From NCBI GenBank assembly GCA_006226545.1, contig SBGR01000041.1, positions 1-64,000 on the forward strand: a DNA stretch of 64,000 nucleotides. The letters are read 5' to 3'. Position 1 is the first letter of the stretch. The number at the start of each line of letters is the position of its first letter. Shown piece after piece: positions 34,392-43,025 of this stretch. Origin of the DNA: Bacteroidota bacterium (lineage in GTDB: Bacteria; Bacteroidota; Bacteroidia; UBA8524). Both the position numbers and the translations under genes were made by a program. The notes under the pieces were generated by a model. It ran no database searches. It was not told where the DNA came from and saw only the letters and a list, made by a program, of their open reading frames with translations.

Positions 34392-37300
34392 TTATCTAAT
34401 CAGCATAAAGCCACCTTCAAAATGGTGGTCTACACCTTCTAAGTCTTTGGCCTTTACGAGGTATACATAGTAATCGTTCATGGCCGGAACTCCTTTGAAT
34501 TTACCATCCCATTGTCCAACTGTTTCCTTTGTACGGTAAACTTCAATTCCCCATTTGTTGAGAATCACCATTTCAAATTCAGTAGTGAAGCTCACGTCTA
34601 TAGGTCCGAAGAAATCGTTTAACCCATCACCATTAGGAGTAAAGGCTGTTGGGAAACGCATTTCAAACGGTGGCATTACAAAAAATGATTTCGTTTGTGT
34701 TGCAGTACATCCTTCTGTATTGGTTACCACCAATTCAGCTTCATGCCAACCGGTATCACTAAAACCAAAGAAGAAACTTGGACCGGAGCCTCCGAAATCT
34801 TTGTTGATGTACCAATCGTAAGTCATGTGCGGCTGCTGCTTCAATTCTGTAAACTGGAAAACGGTTTTTTCGTTTTCGTATTTGTATTTGGTAATATCGA
34901 AAGAGGCCTTAGGAATGTCTTTTACTTTAACAGACTTCACTAAATACGATTTACAACCAGCCTCAGATTCTACCGATAGGAATACAGGATAAACACCCGG
35001 TTCCGTGTATGTATGAGATGGGCTGAAAACATTAATTTCTTTTGAGTTATCTCCAAAATCCCAATGAATCTTTTCGATGACTCCATTGTCTACCGCGGAA
35101 ATATTTACAAACTCAGTGGCTTGATTCAAACAAACGTCTTCTGCTGTGAAATCAGCCGTTGGCATAGGAGCAACTTCTACCATGCTAATGGCTTTTGCCG
35201 GGCAAGATTCTGAGTTAACAATGGTCAATTCAAGCGTGAACAAGCCGGCTTGAGTTGTGCTGAATTGAATTTCATTTCCGGTAAAGATTCTTCCATCGCT
35301 CAATTTCCAGCTTGAACTTACAAACTGATCTATTGATTGGTTTCTAGCGATGAATAAATTAGAGGCGGCACATTGAACCGGATTATTGACACTCATCAAA
35401 GCTTCCGGGCTTTCCTTTATGACAATAGTCTTGTATACATTGCTCACGCAACCTTTATCAGACCGCACCTGAAGTTTAATTTCTTTCACTCCGGCCGTTC
35501 CGAATTTATAATCGTTAACAGAATCGGTATAAAAAGTCTGTGCATCCAATTCCCAGGTATAGCTCAGTTGATCTTGACCTTTGATGCTCGAAGTATTCAC
35601 AAAGCTCATGCGGTTTTCATTGAAGCAATAAGACAAGGCATCAATGGTGAAATCGGCTTTAGGTACCTCGTAGGTAAAGAAATCAATGCTCTTTTGTGAA
35701 GAGCAACCTTTATCACTGGTTACCACTAATTTCACATTGTACTTAGCCGCATCCGCATATTGGTGTTGTGGATTCTCCAGCTGACTTTCCATGCCATCGC
35801 CAAACTTCCAATTGAATGCAGTAATCTGTCCGGCACTTAAAGTACTCGCATTAGAAAACTGAACTGGATCCGTTCCAATACAATTGGAGCTTGACCCGGT
35901 GGTAAAGTCGGCAACAGGACTAGGATTAATTTCAATGGTTTTGGTATCTGACGCTTCGCAGCCTTTGATGTCGGTTACTTTATGGGTAAGTGTATAAGTT
36001 CCGACAGCACTGTATCGAATACCCATTTGGCTGCCACTAAATACTCGACCATCTCCTGCCTCAAAAGTAGATTGCTGTATTGTACCGTTAACCGATGATC
36101 CTTGAGAAGCCAATAAAACCAAATTCGTCGCTTCGCAATCGTCTTTGACGTCTATAGTAAAGTTAGGCTCCGGATTCTCCAATACCTTAATAGCGCGGTA
36201 ACCTGTATCCATACAACCGTGCACTGTTCTGGTTATAATTTGAGCTTGGTAGGTACCCGGAAGGCTAAAGCTCTCAGTTAAATTGGCATTGCTGGATGTA
36301 GCTCCTGCGGTAGCACCGTTAATGGTGTATTGCTGAAGTACATTCCAACCTTGGGTAATGGACGCTTGGTAAATAAACTGATTACCGGTGATACACTGCT
36401 CGTCGTTGTTCACCACCATATTGGCCTTGGCCACAGGGTTTATCTGCACAGTTTGATTGTCGCGAGCTATACAGCCGTAATCATTGATGAGTTCAACTTC
36501 TACAGTATAAGTGCCGGCCGACGTATAATGGTGTATCAGCTTTCCACTGGTATATTCTTGGTTGTCGCCTGTTTTCCAAAGCAGTGATTGCACCGGTCCA
36601 TTGGTTTTCACCTGCATTTCCAGTCTGTTTTCATTTTCACATGGATCCAGACGATCTAATTTTATCTCGGCGCGAGGATCACTAACGGTAACATTGATTG
36701 AATCGTAGGCTATACAGCCGAATTTCTCTACGCTCACGTGATACAATCCACTTGTAATGGCCGGAAAAGCAGGTAATGTTCTTCCATCTTGCCAACGGTA
36801 ATTGGCTTGGAATACACCCGGGCGAAGCCAAAGTGTTTGGCCTATACAAACGGCAGTATCTGCCCCCAATGTGAAGGAAGGTAAATTGTGAATGTTTAAG
36901 GTTTTCGTAAAGGTGTCGACCTCGTTTCCGTTGTAAACGAAAAGCACCACATTGTATTGACCGGCTGAGGTAAATTGATGTTTAGGTCTCAGCAAATTAC
37001 TGTTGTTCTCCGTGCCGGAATTTGGATCATCAAAATCCCAATGTACTGAATCTGGAATCTCCAACAGGTAAACAAACGCAGTTGAATCGCCAATGCAGGA
37101 ATCTTGCACCTCGATTTTCCGTTCAATAAAGTAGTTTACCATGAAATTAGGCAATCCCAGTTTGCTACCTGTTCCATTTAATAAGATATAACCACCCTCC
37201 TGGAAATTGCAATTGCTTCCGGTGAGTTTAGGGGAATGTATCACATCCAAACTAGGAATAGCGATAGAGGTAGTAACATTTCGAGCACCGTAAATTTTTC

Positions 37301-38261
37301 CATCCTGCCCCAATTGAAGGCTTCGTGTTTTAACATTGCTTGCTATGGTGACTTCACTGTCTCTGAACAAGACTTCATTCACCACCATGTCCATGTCGTA
37401 TTGGAAAATGGAAGCGTTTTGTCCGGCCGTATTCCGACCGCTGATATACAATTTCTTGGCATCGGAAGAGAACTCTACGCCATAAGGTAGATGACTTCCA
37501 TAATTTACTTTGATAACGGTATTAGCCCCCACCTCACCGTTGCTTGCGTTGAAATCAAAGACTTCTACAAACTTGCCGGAAATGGCAGCAGCCATGGCAA
37601 TGTAATTACCATCCGGACTTCCTTTCATTTGTCCAATGTCCATGGTACTAATGGAAGTACCAGCAGAGGAAGTCACAGGCGTTCTTACCACACCATATTC
37701 ATTCACAAGGAAAGAATAGAAGGTATTGTTCATGCCGTGGGTAATTACCCAGACACCTGTGCCATCTGTTGTTCTGATGGCGGTAATCTTTTCAGCCGCA
37801 TTGCTGAGCAACAGTATCGATTTATTCGAAGTAACCTCTCCCATCCCGTTGCCCTTGGTCATGTCAACCTCGGAAAAACGAAAACCTCCGCTTCCATTGT
37901 TTACATCGGAAGTGAAGATATAGAACAGGTGTTTGTATTTGGGATTGGGAATAATAATGGCCGACTGGGTTGGATCACTAAACTGAACTGCTCCGGAAAT
38001 ATTAGAGCCGTTAGTCATCAATCCATGATCTGCTGTATAAACTGTATTACCGTCGGTGTAAAATAGAAGGTTGCCGGCCAAGTCTGAGATACTGGCACTC
38101 CCTTCAGTGGCATTGATATTACTCTGTCCATTCTGGATATTGCCATTACGCTCGAAGCGCATAGCTGCTCTATCACCAAATTGCCAGTTAGCCGCTCGTT
38201 TTTGAGCAGTAACTGAGAAGGTGGACAGAAGTGTTAATCCAAAGAGTAGATGTTTTAACAA
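34392..38261 (-). CDS. Giant PKD-repeat protein with gliding-motility/T9SS type B C-terminus
   Basis: The protein has 1289 residues. It starts with a signal peptide (MLKHLLFGLTLLSTFSVTAQ) from a TTG codon; a stop codon lies six codons upstream and no ATG is available. Residues about 20-370 resemble a beta-propeller-like region (NLLFYTDGNTVYTADHG, GMGEVT, SPDGNYIAMAAAISGKF, LYISGRN). Numerous PKD domains follow, each with a DFGDG/WDFGD or WKFGDG strand (HWDFGDNSKEINVFSPSHTY is one). The last about 90 residues (FPTAFTPNGDGLNDFFGPID, NKWGIEVYRTKET, WDGKFKG) are the gliding-motility-associated C-terminal (type B) sorting domain. It is probably an extracellular adhesin-like surface protein. Confidence 0.9.
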   Translation of the reverse strand: MLKHLLFGLTLLSTFSVTAQKRAANWQFGDRAAMRFERNGNIQNGQSNINATEGSASISDLAGNLLFYTDGNTVYTADHGLMTNGSNISGAVQFSDPTQSAIIIPNPKYKHLFYIFTSDVNNGSGGFRFSEVDMTKGNGMGEVTSNKSILLLSNAAEKITAIRTTDGTGVWVITHGMNNTFYSFLVNEYGVVRTPVTSSAGTSISTMDIGQMKGSPDGNYIAMAAAISGKFVEVFDFNASNGEVGANTVIKVNYGSHLPYGVEFSSDAKKLYISGRNTAGQNASIFQYDMDMVVNEVLFRDSEVTIASNVKTRSLQLGQDGKIYGARNVTTSIAIPSLDVIHSPKLTGSNCNFQEGGYILLNGTGSKLGLPNFMVNYFIERKIEVQDSCIGDSTAFVYLLEIPDSVHWDFDDPNSGTENNSNLLRPKHQFTSAGQYNVVLFVYNGNEVDTFTKTLNIHNLPSFTLGADTAVCIGQTLWLRPGVFQANYRWQDGRTLPAFPAITSGLYHVSVEKFGCIAYDSINVTVSDPRAEIKLDRLDPCENENRLEMQVKTNGPVQSLLWKTGDNQEYTSGKLIHHYTSAGTYTVEVELINDYGCIARDNQTVQINPVAKANMVVNNDEQCITGNQFIYQASITQGWNVLQQYTINGATAGATSSNANLTESFSLPGTYQAQIITRTVHGCMDTGYRAIKVLENPEPNFTIDVKDDCEATNLVLLASQGSSVNGTIQQSTFEAGDGRVFSGSQMGIRYSAVGTYTLTHKVTDIKGCEASDTKTIEINPSPVADFTTGSSSNCIGTDPVQFSNASTLSAGQITAFNWKFGDGMESQLENPQHQYADAAKYNVKLVVTSDKGCSSQKSIDFFTYEVPKADFTIDALSYCFNENRMSFVNTSSIKGQDQLSYTWELDAQTFYTDSVNDYKFGTAGVKEIKLQVRSDKGCVSNVYKTIVIKESPEALMSVNNPVQCAASNLFIARNQSIDQFVSSSWKLSDGRIFTGNEIQFSTTQAGLFTLELTIVNSESCPAKAISMVEVAPMPTADFTAEDVCLNQATEFVNISAVDNGVIEKIHWDFGDNSKEINVFSPSHTYTEPGVYPVFLSVESEAGCKSYLVKSVKVKDIPKASFDITKYKYENEKTVFQFTELKQQPHMTYDWYINKDFGGSGPSFFFGFSDTGWHEAELVVTNTEGCTATQTKSFFVMPPFEMRFPTAFTPNGDGLNDFFGPIDVSFTTEFEMVILNKWGIEVYRTKETVGQWDGKFKGVPAMNDYYVYLVKAKDLEGVDHHFEGGFMLIR

Positions 38262-38286
38262 GCCTTTTGATTTGGTTTACTAAGCG

Positions 38287-38316
38287 TAAAATTAACGTAA
38301 AAACAATAAAAAACAA
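38287..38316 (-). promoter_or_regulatory. Promoter of the PKD gene
   Basis: On the minus strand TTG (38314-38316), 19-nt spacer, TAATTTTA (38287-38294). The -7 box differs from TAnnTTTG only at the last base. Confidence 0.45.
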
Positions 38317-38398
38317 GCATTTACAAGTCGGTAGAGTGTCTAGTTTCGGCGAATGAACATTTTCAGAATATGTTCTAGAGGTTCTGTAATTTGCCGCC

Positions 38399-39022
38399 AT
38401 GTTGGATAAACCCTATTTAGTAGGTATTACCGGAGGAAGTGCATCAGGCAAAACAAGCTTCATCCAATCATTAAAGGAAGCCTTTGGCAGCAAGGATTTG
38501 TGCCTTGTTTCACAAGACAATTATTACCGTCCACGGGAGGTTCAGCAAAGAGACGATCAAGGGCAAATCAATTTTGACCTACCTACTTCCATTAATGTGG
38601 AAAACTTTTTAACTGATTTGGAAAATTTGAAGTCGGGACACTCCATTGAAATCAAGGAATACCTCTTTCAAAACGAAGAAAAAACACCCCAACTCATTTG
38701 CATGGAAGCAGCTCCAATCATCGTGGTTGAAGGATTGTTTATCTTTCACTACGAACAGATATTCAAACAATTAGATTTAAAAATATTCATTGATGCCAAC
38801 GACGATATAAAGTTGGATAGACGCATCCGACGTGATGTAGATGAACGTGGCGTGAGCAAAGAAATCGTGCTCTACCAATGGCAGCAACACGTGGTACCTT
38901 CTTACCAGAAATACTTGTTGCCGTATAAAGAAGCTGCCGACATAGTGATTAATAATAACGAACATTTCCTTACTTCGCTAGAAGTAATCAAGAACCACTT
39001 TCAAAAGATACTGCATAAATGA
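38399..39022 (+). CDS. udk: Uridine kinase
   Basis: The protein has 207 residues. It phosphorylates uridine and cytidine in nucleotide salvage. Signatures are the P-loop GITGGSASGKTS (from residue 9), VSQDNYYRP, NFDLPTSI, VVEGLFIF and DANDDIKLDRRIRRDVDERG. Normal length. The last 4 nt overlap the TrkA-type gene (ATGA). A short -7-like TAATTTG lies 7 nt before the start, one base shorter than the consensus. Confidence 0.94.
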   Translation: MLDKPYLVGITGGSASGKTSFIQSLKEAFGSKDLCLVSQDNYYRPREVQQRDDQGQINFDLPTSINVENFLTDLENLKSGHSIEIKEYLFQNEEKTPQLICMEAAPIIVVEGLFIFHYEQIFKQLDLKIFIDANDDIKLDRRIRRDVDERGVSKEIVLYQWQQHVVPSYQKYLLPYKEAADIVINNNEHFLTSLEVIKNHFQKILHK

Positions 39023-39711
39023 ACTATCGATTCGCTGTAATCGGACTAGGCCGATTTGGAACCAAAATCGCCCGAACCCTTTCCCAACGTGGCGCAGAAG
39101 TGTTGGCCATCGACTTTGAAGACAGTAAAACTGATAACCTGAGAGACGACGTAGCCTACGCCGTTACCATGGATTCAACCGATATCAAAGCGCTACAATC
39201 GCAACGAATCCAAGACATGGATGCTGTAGTTGTGGCGATCGGAGAAAACTTTGAAGCCCTTTTGCTTACCACAGCGCATTTGCTCGACATGAAAGTGAAA
39301 CGCGTTATTGCCCGTGCAGCAACACCACAGCAGCGAATGATTTTGGAAAAGATGGGGGTTACTGAAATACTCTCGCCAGAAGATGAAGTAGGAATTTTAG
39401 TAGCTGAACGTTTGCTTCACCCAAGTGTGATGACCTTCCTTCAGTTGCCTGATGGATATGAGATTGCCGAAATTGTTCCACCTAAAGGCGTTTGGAACAA
39501 AACCGTAGGCGATATACAGTTGCGTGAAATCTATAACCTCAACCTCATTACCCTCAAGCGAGAATATGAAATGGAAAAAAACGGGGAAATTACCCGCGAA
39601 AAACACATTTTAGGTGTTCCGAAATCAGATACCGTCATTTACGAAAACGATACGCTGATTCTTCTCGGACAGGAAGTAGATATCGAAAGATTTATTGAGG
39701 TAAATCGCTAG
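39019..39711 (+). CDS. TrkA/KtrA-type potassium channel regulatory protein
   Basis: The protein has 230 residues. An N-terminal RCK (KTN) Rossmann domain (FAVIGLGRFGTKIARTLS, AIDFEDSKTD, VVVAIGENFEALLLTT) binds nucleotides. A C-terminal RCK_C (TrkA_C) domain (about 140-228) gates the channel. The single-RCK length matches KtrA rather than the double-RCK TrkA. No potassium transporter gene (ktrB/trkH) is in the window. Coupled to udk by a 4-nt overlap. Confidence 0.88.
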   Translation: MNYRFAVIGLGRFGTKIARTLSQRGAEVLAIDFEDSKTDNLRDDVAYAVTMDSTDIKALQSQRIQDMDAVVVAIGENFEALLLTTAHLLDMKVKRVIARAATPQQRMILEKMGVTEILSPEDEVGILVAERLLHPSVMTFLQLPDGYEIAEIVPPKGVWNKTVGDIQLREIYNLNLITLKREYEMEKNGEITREKHILGVPKSDTVIYENDTLILLGQEVDIERFIEVNR

Positions 39712-39755
39712 AATACATGTGTATTAGCGTATTCCGACCAAAGAAATCGCTCATA

Positions 39756-39787
39756 TTGCAGAATTTGCGGCCGAATCTATATATTTG
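39756..39787 (+). promoter_or_regulatory. Promoter of secDF
   Basis: TTG (39756-39758), 21-nt spacer, TATATTTG (39780-39787). Confidence 0.65.
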
Positions 39788-39827
39788 CCCGCTCTAAAAA
39801 ATCGTACATAAGGATTATACATATACA

Positions 39828-42800
39828 ATGAAAAATCAGGGAGTTGTTAAGGTATTTACCATTCTGTTAGCGCTGGTATGCCTCTTCCACATTTCGTTCA
39901 CCTTCGTTGCCAGAGGAATTGAAGGGGACGCTCAGGAACATGCCGAATCATTGGCAGCGAACTTTAATGGCGACGATGACGCGAAAGCCAAATTTATTCA
40001 GGAAAGCAAAAGAAAGTACCTCGACTCTGTCTCAGGTCAAACGGCTTACAATATCATCCTGACCAAATACAACTACACGCAGGTAAAAGAGCATGAGTTG
40101 AACTTAGGTCTGGATTTGCAAGGCGGAATGAACGTGACTTTGGAGGTTTCACTTCCTGAGTTTATTAGAGCGCTTGCGAACAAAACAGAAGACAAAAACT
40201 TCAACAAAGCCATTGAATTGGCTTCTTCTAAGGCAACCAATAGCCAAGAAGACTATGTTAGTTTGTTCTTTCAATCCATTAAAGAAACTGCGCCATCAGT
40301 TCCTTTGAGCACCTACTTTGCTCACAAAGACAACAAAGAATTCGTTAGCTTCAACTCCTCTAACGAAGAAGTAGAATCCTTCATCCGTCAACAAGCCGAA
40401 ATGGCCGTTGAAAACTCGTTTGAAGTATTGCGTTCCCGTATCGACCGTTTCGGTGTGTCTCAGCCAATCATCCAGAAATTGGGTAATAGCGGACGTATCA
40501 TGGTTGAGTTACCGGGCATCAGCGATCCTGAACGTGCACGTAAACTCTTGCAAGCATCTGCTCAATTGGAGTTCTGGAAAACTTACCTTCCGGGTGAGTC
40601 CATCAACTTCATTAGCAACATGAACAAAGCGCTTAAAGCGCGTAACGACTTAAGTTCAACTTTAGATACTACGGCTAATGCTGCTGCAGAAGAGCCTATT
40701 CTAGGTTCTACTGAAGAGGTTGCTGCAGAAGACACCACCACTCAAAGTGATTTGATTGCTGCCGCAGATGCTAATGCTGACTCCAACAACAGCTTAACCG
40801 ACTTGCTCAATACACAGGATAGCAGTGCTAACGACAGCACCAAAGCACCTGGCCAAATGACGCAAGAGGAAATTCAGAAAGAATACCCATTGATTCGCTA
40901 TATCGCCGGATTCAACCTTGATGACAAAGGCATGCCTAACGCTTCTGCTGAAGTAGGTTTTGTTAGCGTATTCGATACGGTTGCATTGAATAAATTATTG
41001 AACGATCCGGAATTGGCTAACGTAATTCCAGGCGACGTTCGTTGGGCTTACCATTACAAGCCGGGTGAAACCGGAAGCTTTGTTGGTTTGTACGCTTTAA
41101 GAGCCGAAAGAACCAATGGCGGACCTTCTTTGGAAGGTGATGTGATTACCGATGCCCGTTCTCAAATTGGCAACAAAGGTTTTGAGGTGACCATGTACAT
41201 GAACACCGAAGGACGTAATGCCTGGAAGAAAATCACTGCTGAGGCTTCTAAAAAACAACCTCAAGGATGTGTCGCTATCGTGTTGGACGGTGTTGTTTAC
41301 TCTGCTCCTACCGTTAACGGTGAGATTCCAAACGGTGTATCTTCCATCTCAGGTAACTTCACTCAAGAAGACACTAAATTCCTCGCTACCATCTTGAACT
41401 CAGGTAAATTGCCTGCTCCAGCACGTATCGTGGAAGAAGCGATTGTAGGTCCATCACTCGGTAAAGACGCCATCAACAGTGGTTTGATGTCCATCATCGG
41501 TGGTTTGGTATCTGTAGTCCTTATTATGCTAATCATCTACAGTGGTGCTGGTTTAGTAGCCAACCTCGCTGTATTGTTGAACTTATACTTTATGATCGGT
41601 GTTCTTGCTTCATTGCAAGCTGCATTGACCTTACCGGGTATTGCCGGTATCATCTTGACATTAGGTATGGCGGTTGACGCGAACGTATTGATTTACGAAC
41701 GTGTGAAAGAAGAACTGGCCAACGGCAAAAACTTGCGTTCTGCTATTGCTAACGGTTACTCTAACGCATTATCTGCGATTCTCGATGGTAACATCACTAC
41801 CCTTTTAACCGGTATTGTACTCTTAATCTTCGGTAAAGGCCCTATCTACGGATTTAGCGTTACCTTGATTATCGGTATCCTTTCTTCACTCTTCACTGCC
41901 ATCCTCTTCACCCGTTTGATTTTCGAATGGAGATTGAAAGGCGATAAAGAAATTAAATTCTCTATCCCGGCTACGGAGAACTTGTTGAAAAACGTAAACA
42001 TCGACTTCATCGGTAAGCGTAAAATGTTCTACGGTATCTCTTCAGTAATAATCATCGCAGGTCTTGCCTCCATCTTTACCAAAGGTTTGGATCAGGGCGT
42101 TGACTTCAAAGGTGGTTGGTCTTATGTAGTAACCTTCGAACAACCGGTAACTACTGCTGATGTTCGTAAAGCATTGGAAGTTCCTTTTGAAGGAGCTCCT
42201 GAAGTGAAAATCTTTGGATCAAACAACTCGGTTAAAATCACCACCGACTTCAATATCAACGATCAGTCTGAGACTGCAGGTGAGAAGGTGGAAGCACAGT
42301 TGAAAGCTGGTTTGACCACATTGAACAATAAATTTGATATTCCTAGCACCAGTAAAGTAGGTCCAACGATTGCGGATGATATCAAACAATCTGCGGTATA
42401 CTCTATCCTCGTTGCCTTGATTTTGATGTTCCTTTACATCTTGGTACGTTTCCGTAAATGGCAGTTTGCAACTGGTACTGTTGTTAAATTGGCGCACGAC
42501 GTATTGATTGTATTGGGTCTCTTCTCACTCCTTGATGGTGTAGTACCATTTACTTTGGAAATTGACCAGAGCTTCATCGCAGCCTTGTTGACCGTTATCG
42601 GTTACTCCATCAATGACTCGGTGGTTGTTATGGACCGTGTGCGTGAATACCTCACAGACAGCAAGAACAAAAAAGGCATGGCCGGCATTATCAACGAAGC
42701 TTTGAACAGCACCTTGAGCCGTACCATGATTACCTCACTCACAACCTTAGGTGTATTGGTTATCCTCTTCATCTTCGGTGGTGAAATCATCCGCGGATTT

Positions 42801-42896
42801 GCCTTCGCAATGTTAGTGGGTGTATTGGTAGGTTCTTACTCTTCTATCTGTATCGGTGCTCCTTTGGCAGCCGACTTAAGCAAAGAGAAAAACTAA
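39828..42896 (+). CDS. secDF: Fused protein translocase subunit SecDF
   Basis: The protein has 1022 residues. SecD and SecF are fused, as is usual in Bacteroidota. The proton-driven factor pulls exported proteins through the Sec channel. The SecD half shows GLDLQGGMNVTLEV, the P1 domain with SRIDRFGVSQPIIQ, and the membrane block with LTLGMAVDANVLIYERVKEE; the SecF half has LDQGVDFKGGWSYVVTF and TVIGYSINDSVVVMDRVREY. An unusually long, acidic and Asn/Ser/Thr-rich low-complexity insert lies in the SecD periplasmic part (about 280-345). Own promoter and own terminator. Confidence 0.95.
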   Translation: MKNQGVVKVFTILLALVCLFHISFTFVARGIEGDAQEHAESLAANFNGDDDAKAKFIQESKRKYLDSVSGQTAYNIILTKYNYTQVKEHELNLGLDLQGGMNVTLEVSLPEFIRALANKTEDKNFNKAIELASSKATNSQEDYVSLFFQSIKETAPSVPLSTYFAHKDNKEFVSFNSSNEEVESFIRQQAEMAVENSFEVLRSRIDRFGVSQPIIQKLGNSGRIMVELPGISDPERARKLLQASAQLEFWKTYLPGESINFISNMNKALKARNDLSSTLDTTANAAAEEPILGSTEEVAAEDTTTQSDLIAAADANADSNNSLTDLLNTQDSSANDSTKAPGQMTQEEIQKEYPLIRYIAGFNLDDKGMPNASAEVGFVSVFDTVALNKLLNDPELANVIPGDVRWAYHYKPGETGSFVGLYALRAERTNGGPSLEGDVITDARSQIGNKGFEVTMYMNTEGRNAWKKITAEASKKQPQGCVAIVLDGVVYSAPTVNGEIPNGVSSISGNFTQEDTKFLATILNSGKLPAPARIVEEAIVGPSLGKDAINSGLMSIIGGLVSVVLIMLIIYSGAGLVANLAVLLNLYFMIGVLASLQAALTLPGIAGIILTLGMAVDANVLIYERVKEELANGKNLRSAIANGYSNALSAILDGNITTLLTGIVLLIFGKGPIYGFSVTLIIGILSSLFTAILFTRLIFEWRLKGDKEIKFSIPATENLLKNVNIDFIGKRKMFYGISSVIIIAGLASIFTKGLDQGVDFKGGWSYVVTFEQPVTTADVRKALEVPFEGAPEVKIFGSNNSVKITTDFNINDQSETAGEKVEAQLKAGLTTLNNKFDIPSTSKVGPTIADDIKQSAVYSILVALILMFLYILVRFRKWQFATGTVVKLAHDVLIVLGLFSLLDGVVPFTLEIDQSFIAALLTVIGYSINDSVVVMDRVREYLTDSKNKKGMAGIINEALNSTLSRTMITSLTTLGVLVILFIFGGEIIRGFAFAMLVGVLVGSYSSICIGAPLAADLSKEKN

Positions 42897-42913
42897 GTTT
42901 TATCTGATATTCG

Positions 42914-42943
42914 AAAAGCCCGATTCGTCGGGCTTTTTTTTTA
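42914..42943 (+). terminator. Intrinsic terminator after secDF
   Basis: AAAAGCCCGA (42914-42923), TTCG tetraloop, TCGGGCTTTT (42928-42937), then more T. Confidence 0.94.
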
Positions 42944-43025
42944 CCCCAATTTTTAGCGATACTTTTTATCACTTCGTCGAGCGAAAGCCTTGCTCGGCTT
43001 AGAATTTGCACCTAGCCGCGCAAGC

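Noticed and set aside
37491-38066. A 191-codon plus-strand frame opposite the PKD protein gene
   Set aside because: It is antisense to the conserved N-terminal region of the PKD protein. The composition is that of a mirrored coding sequence and it has no recognisable motif.
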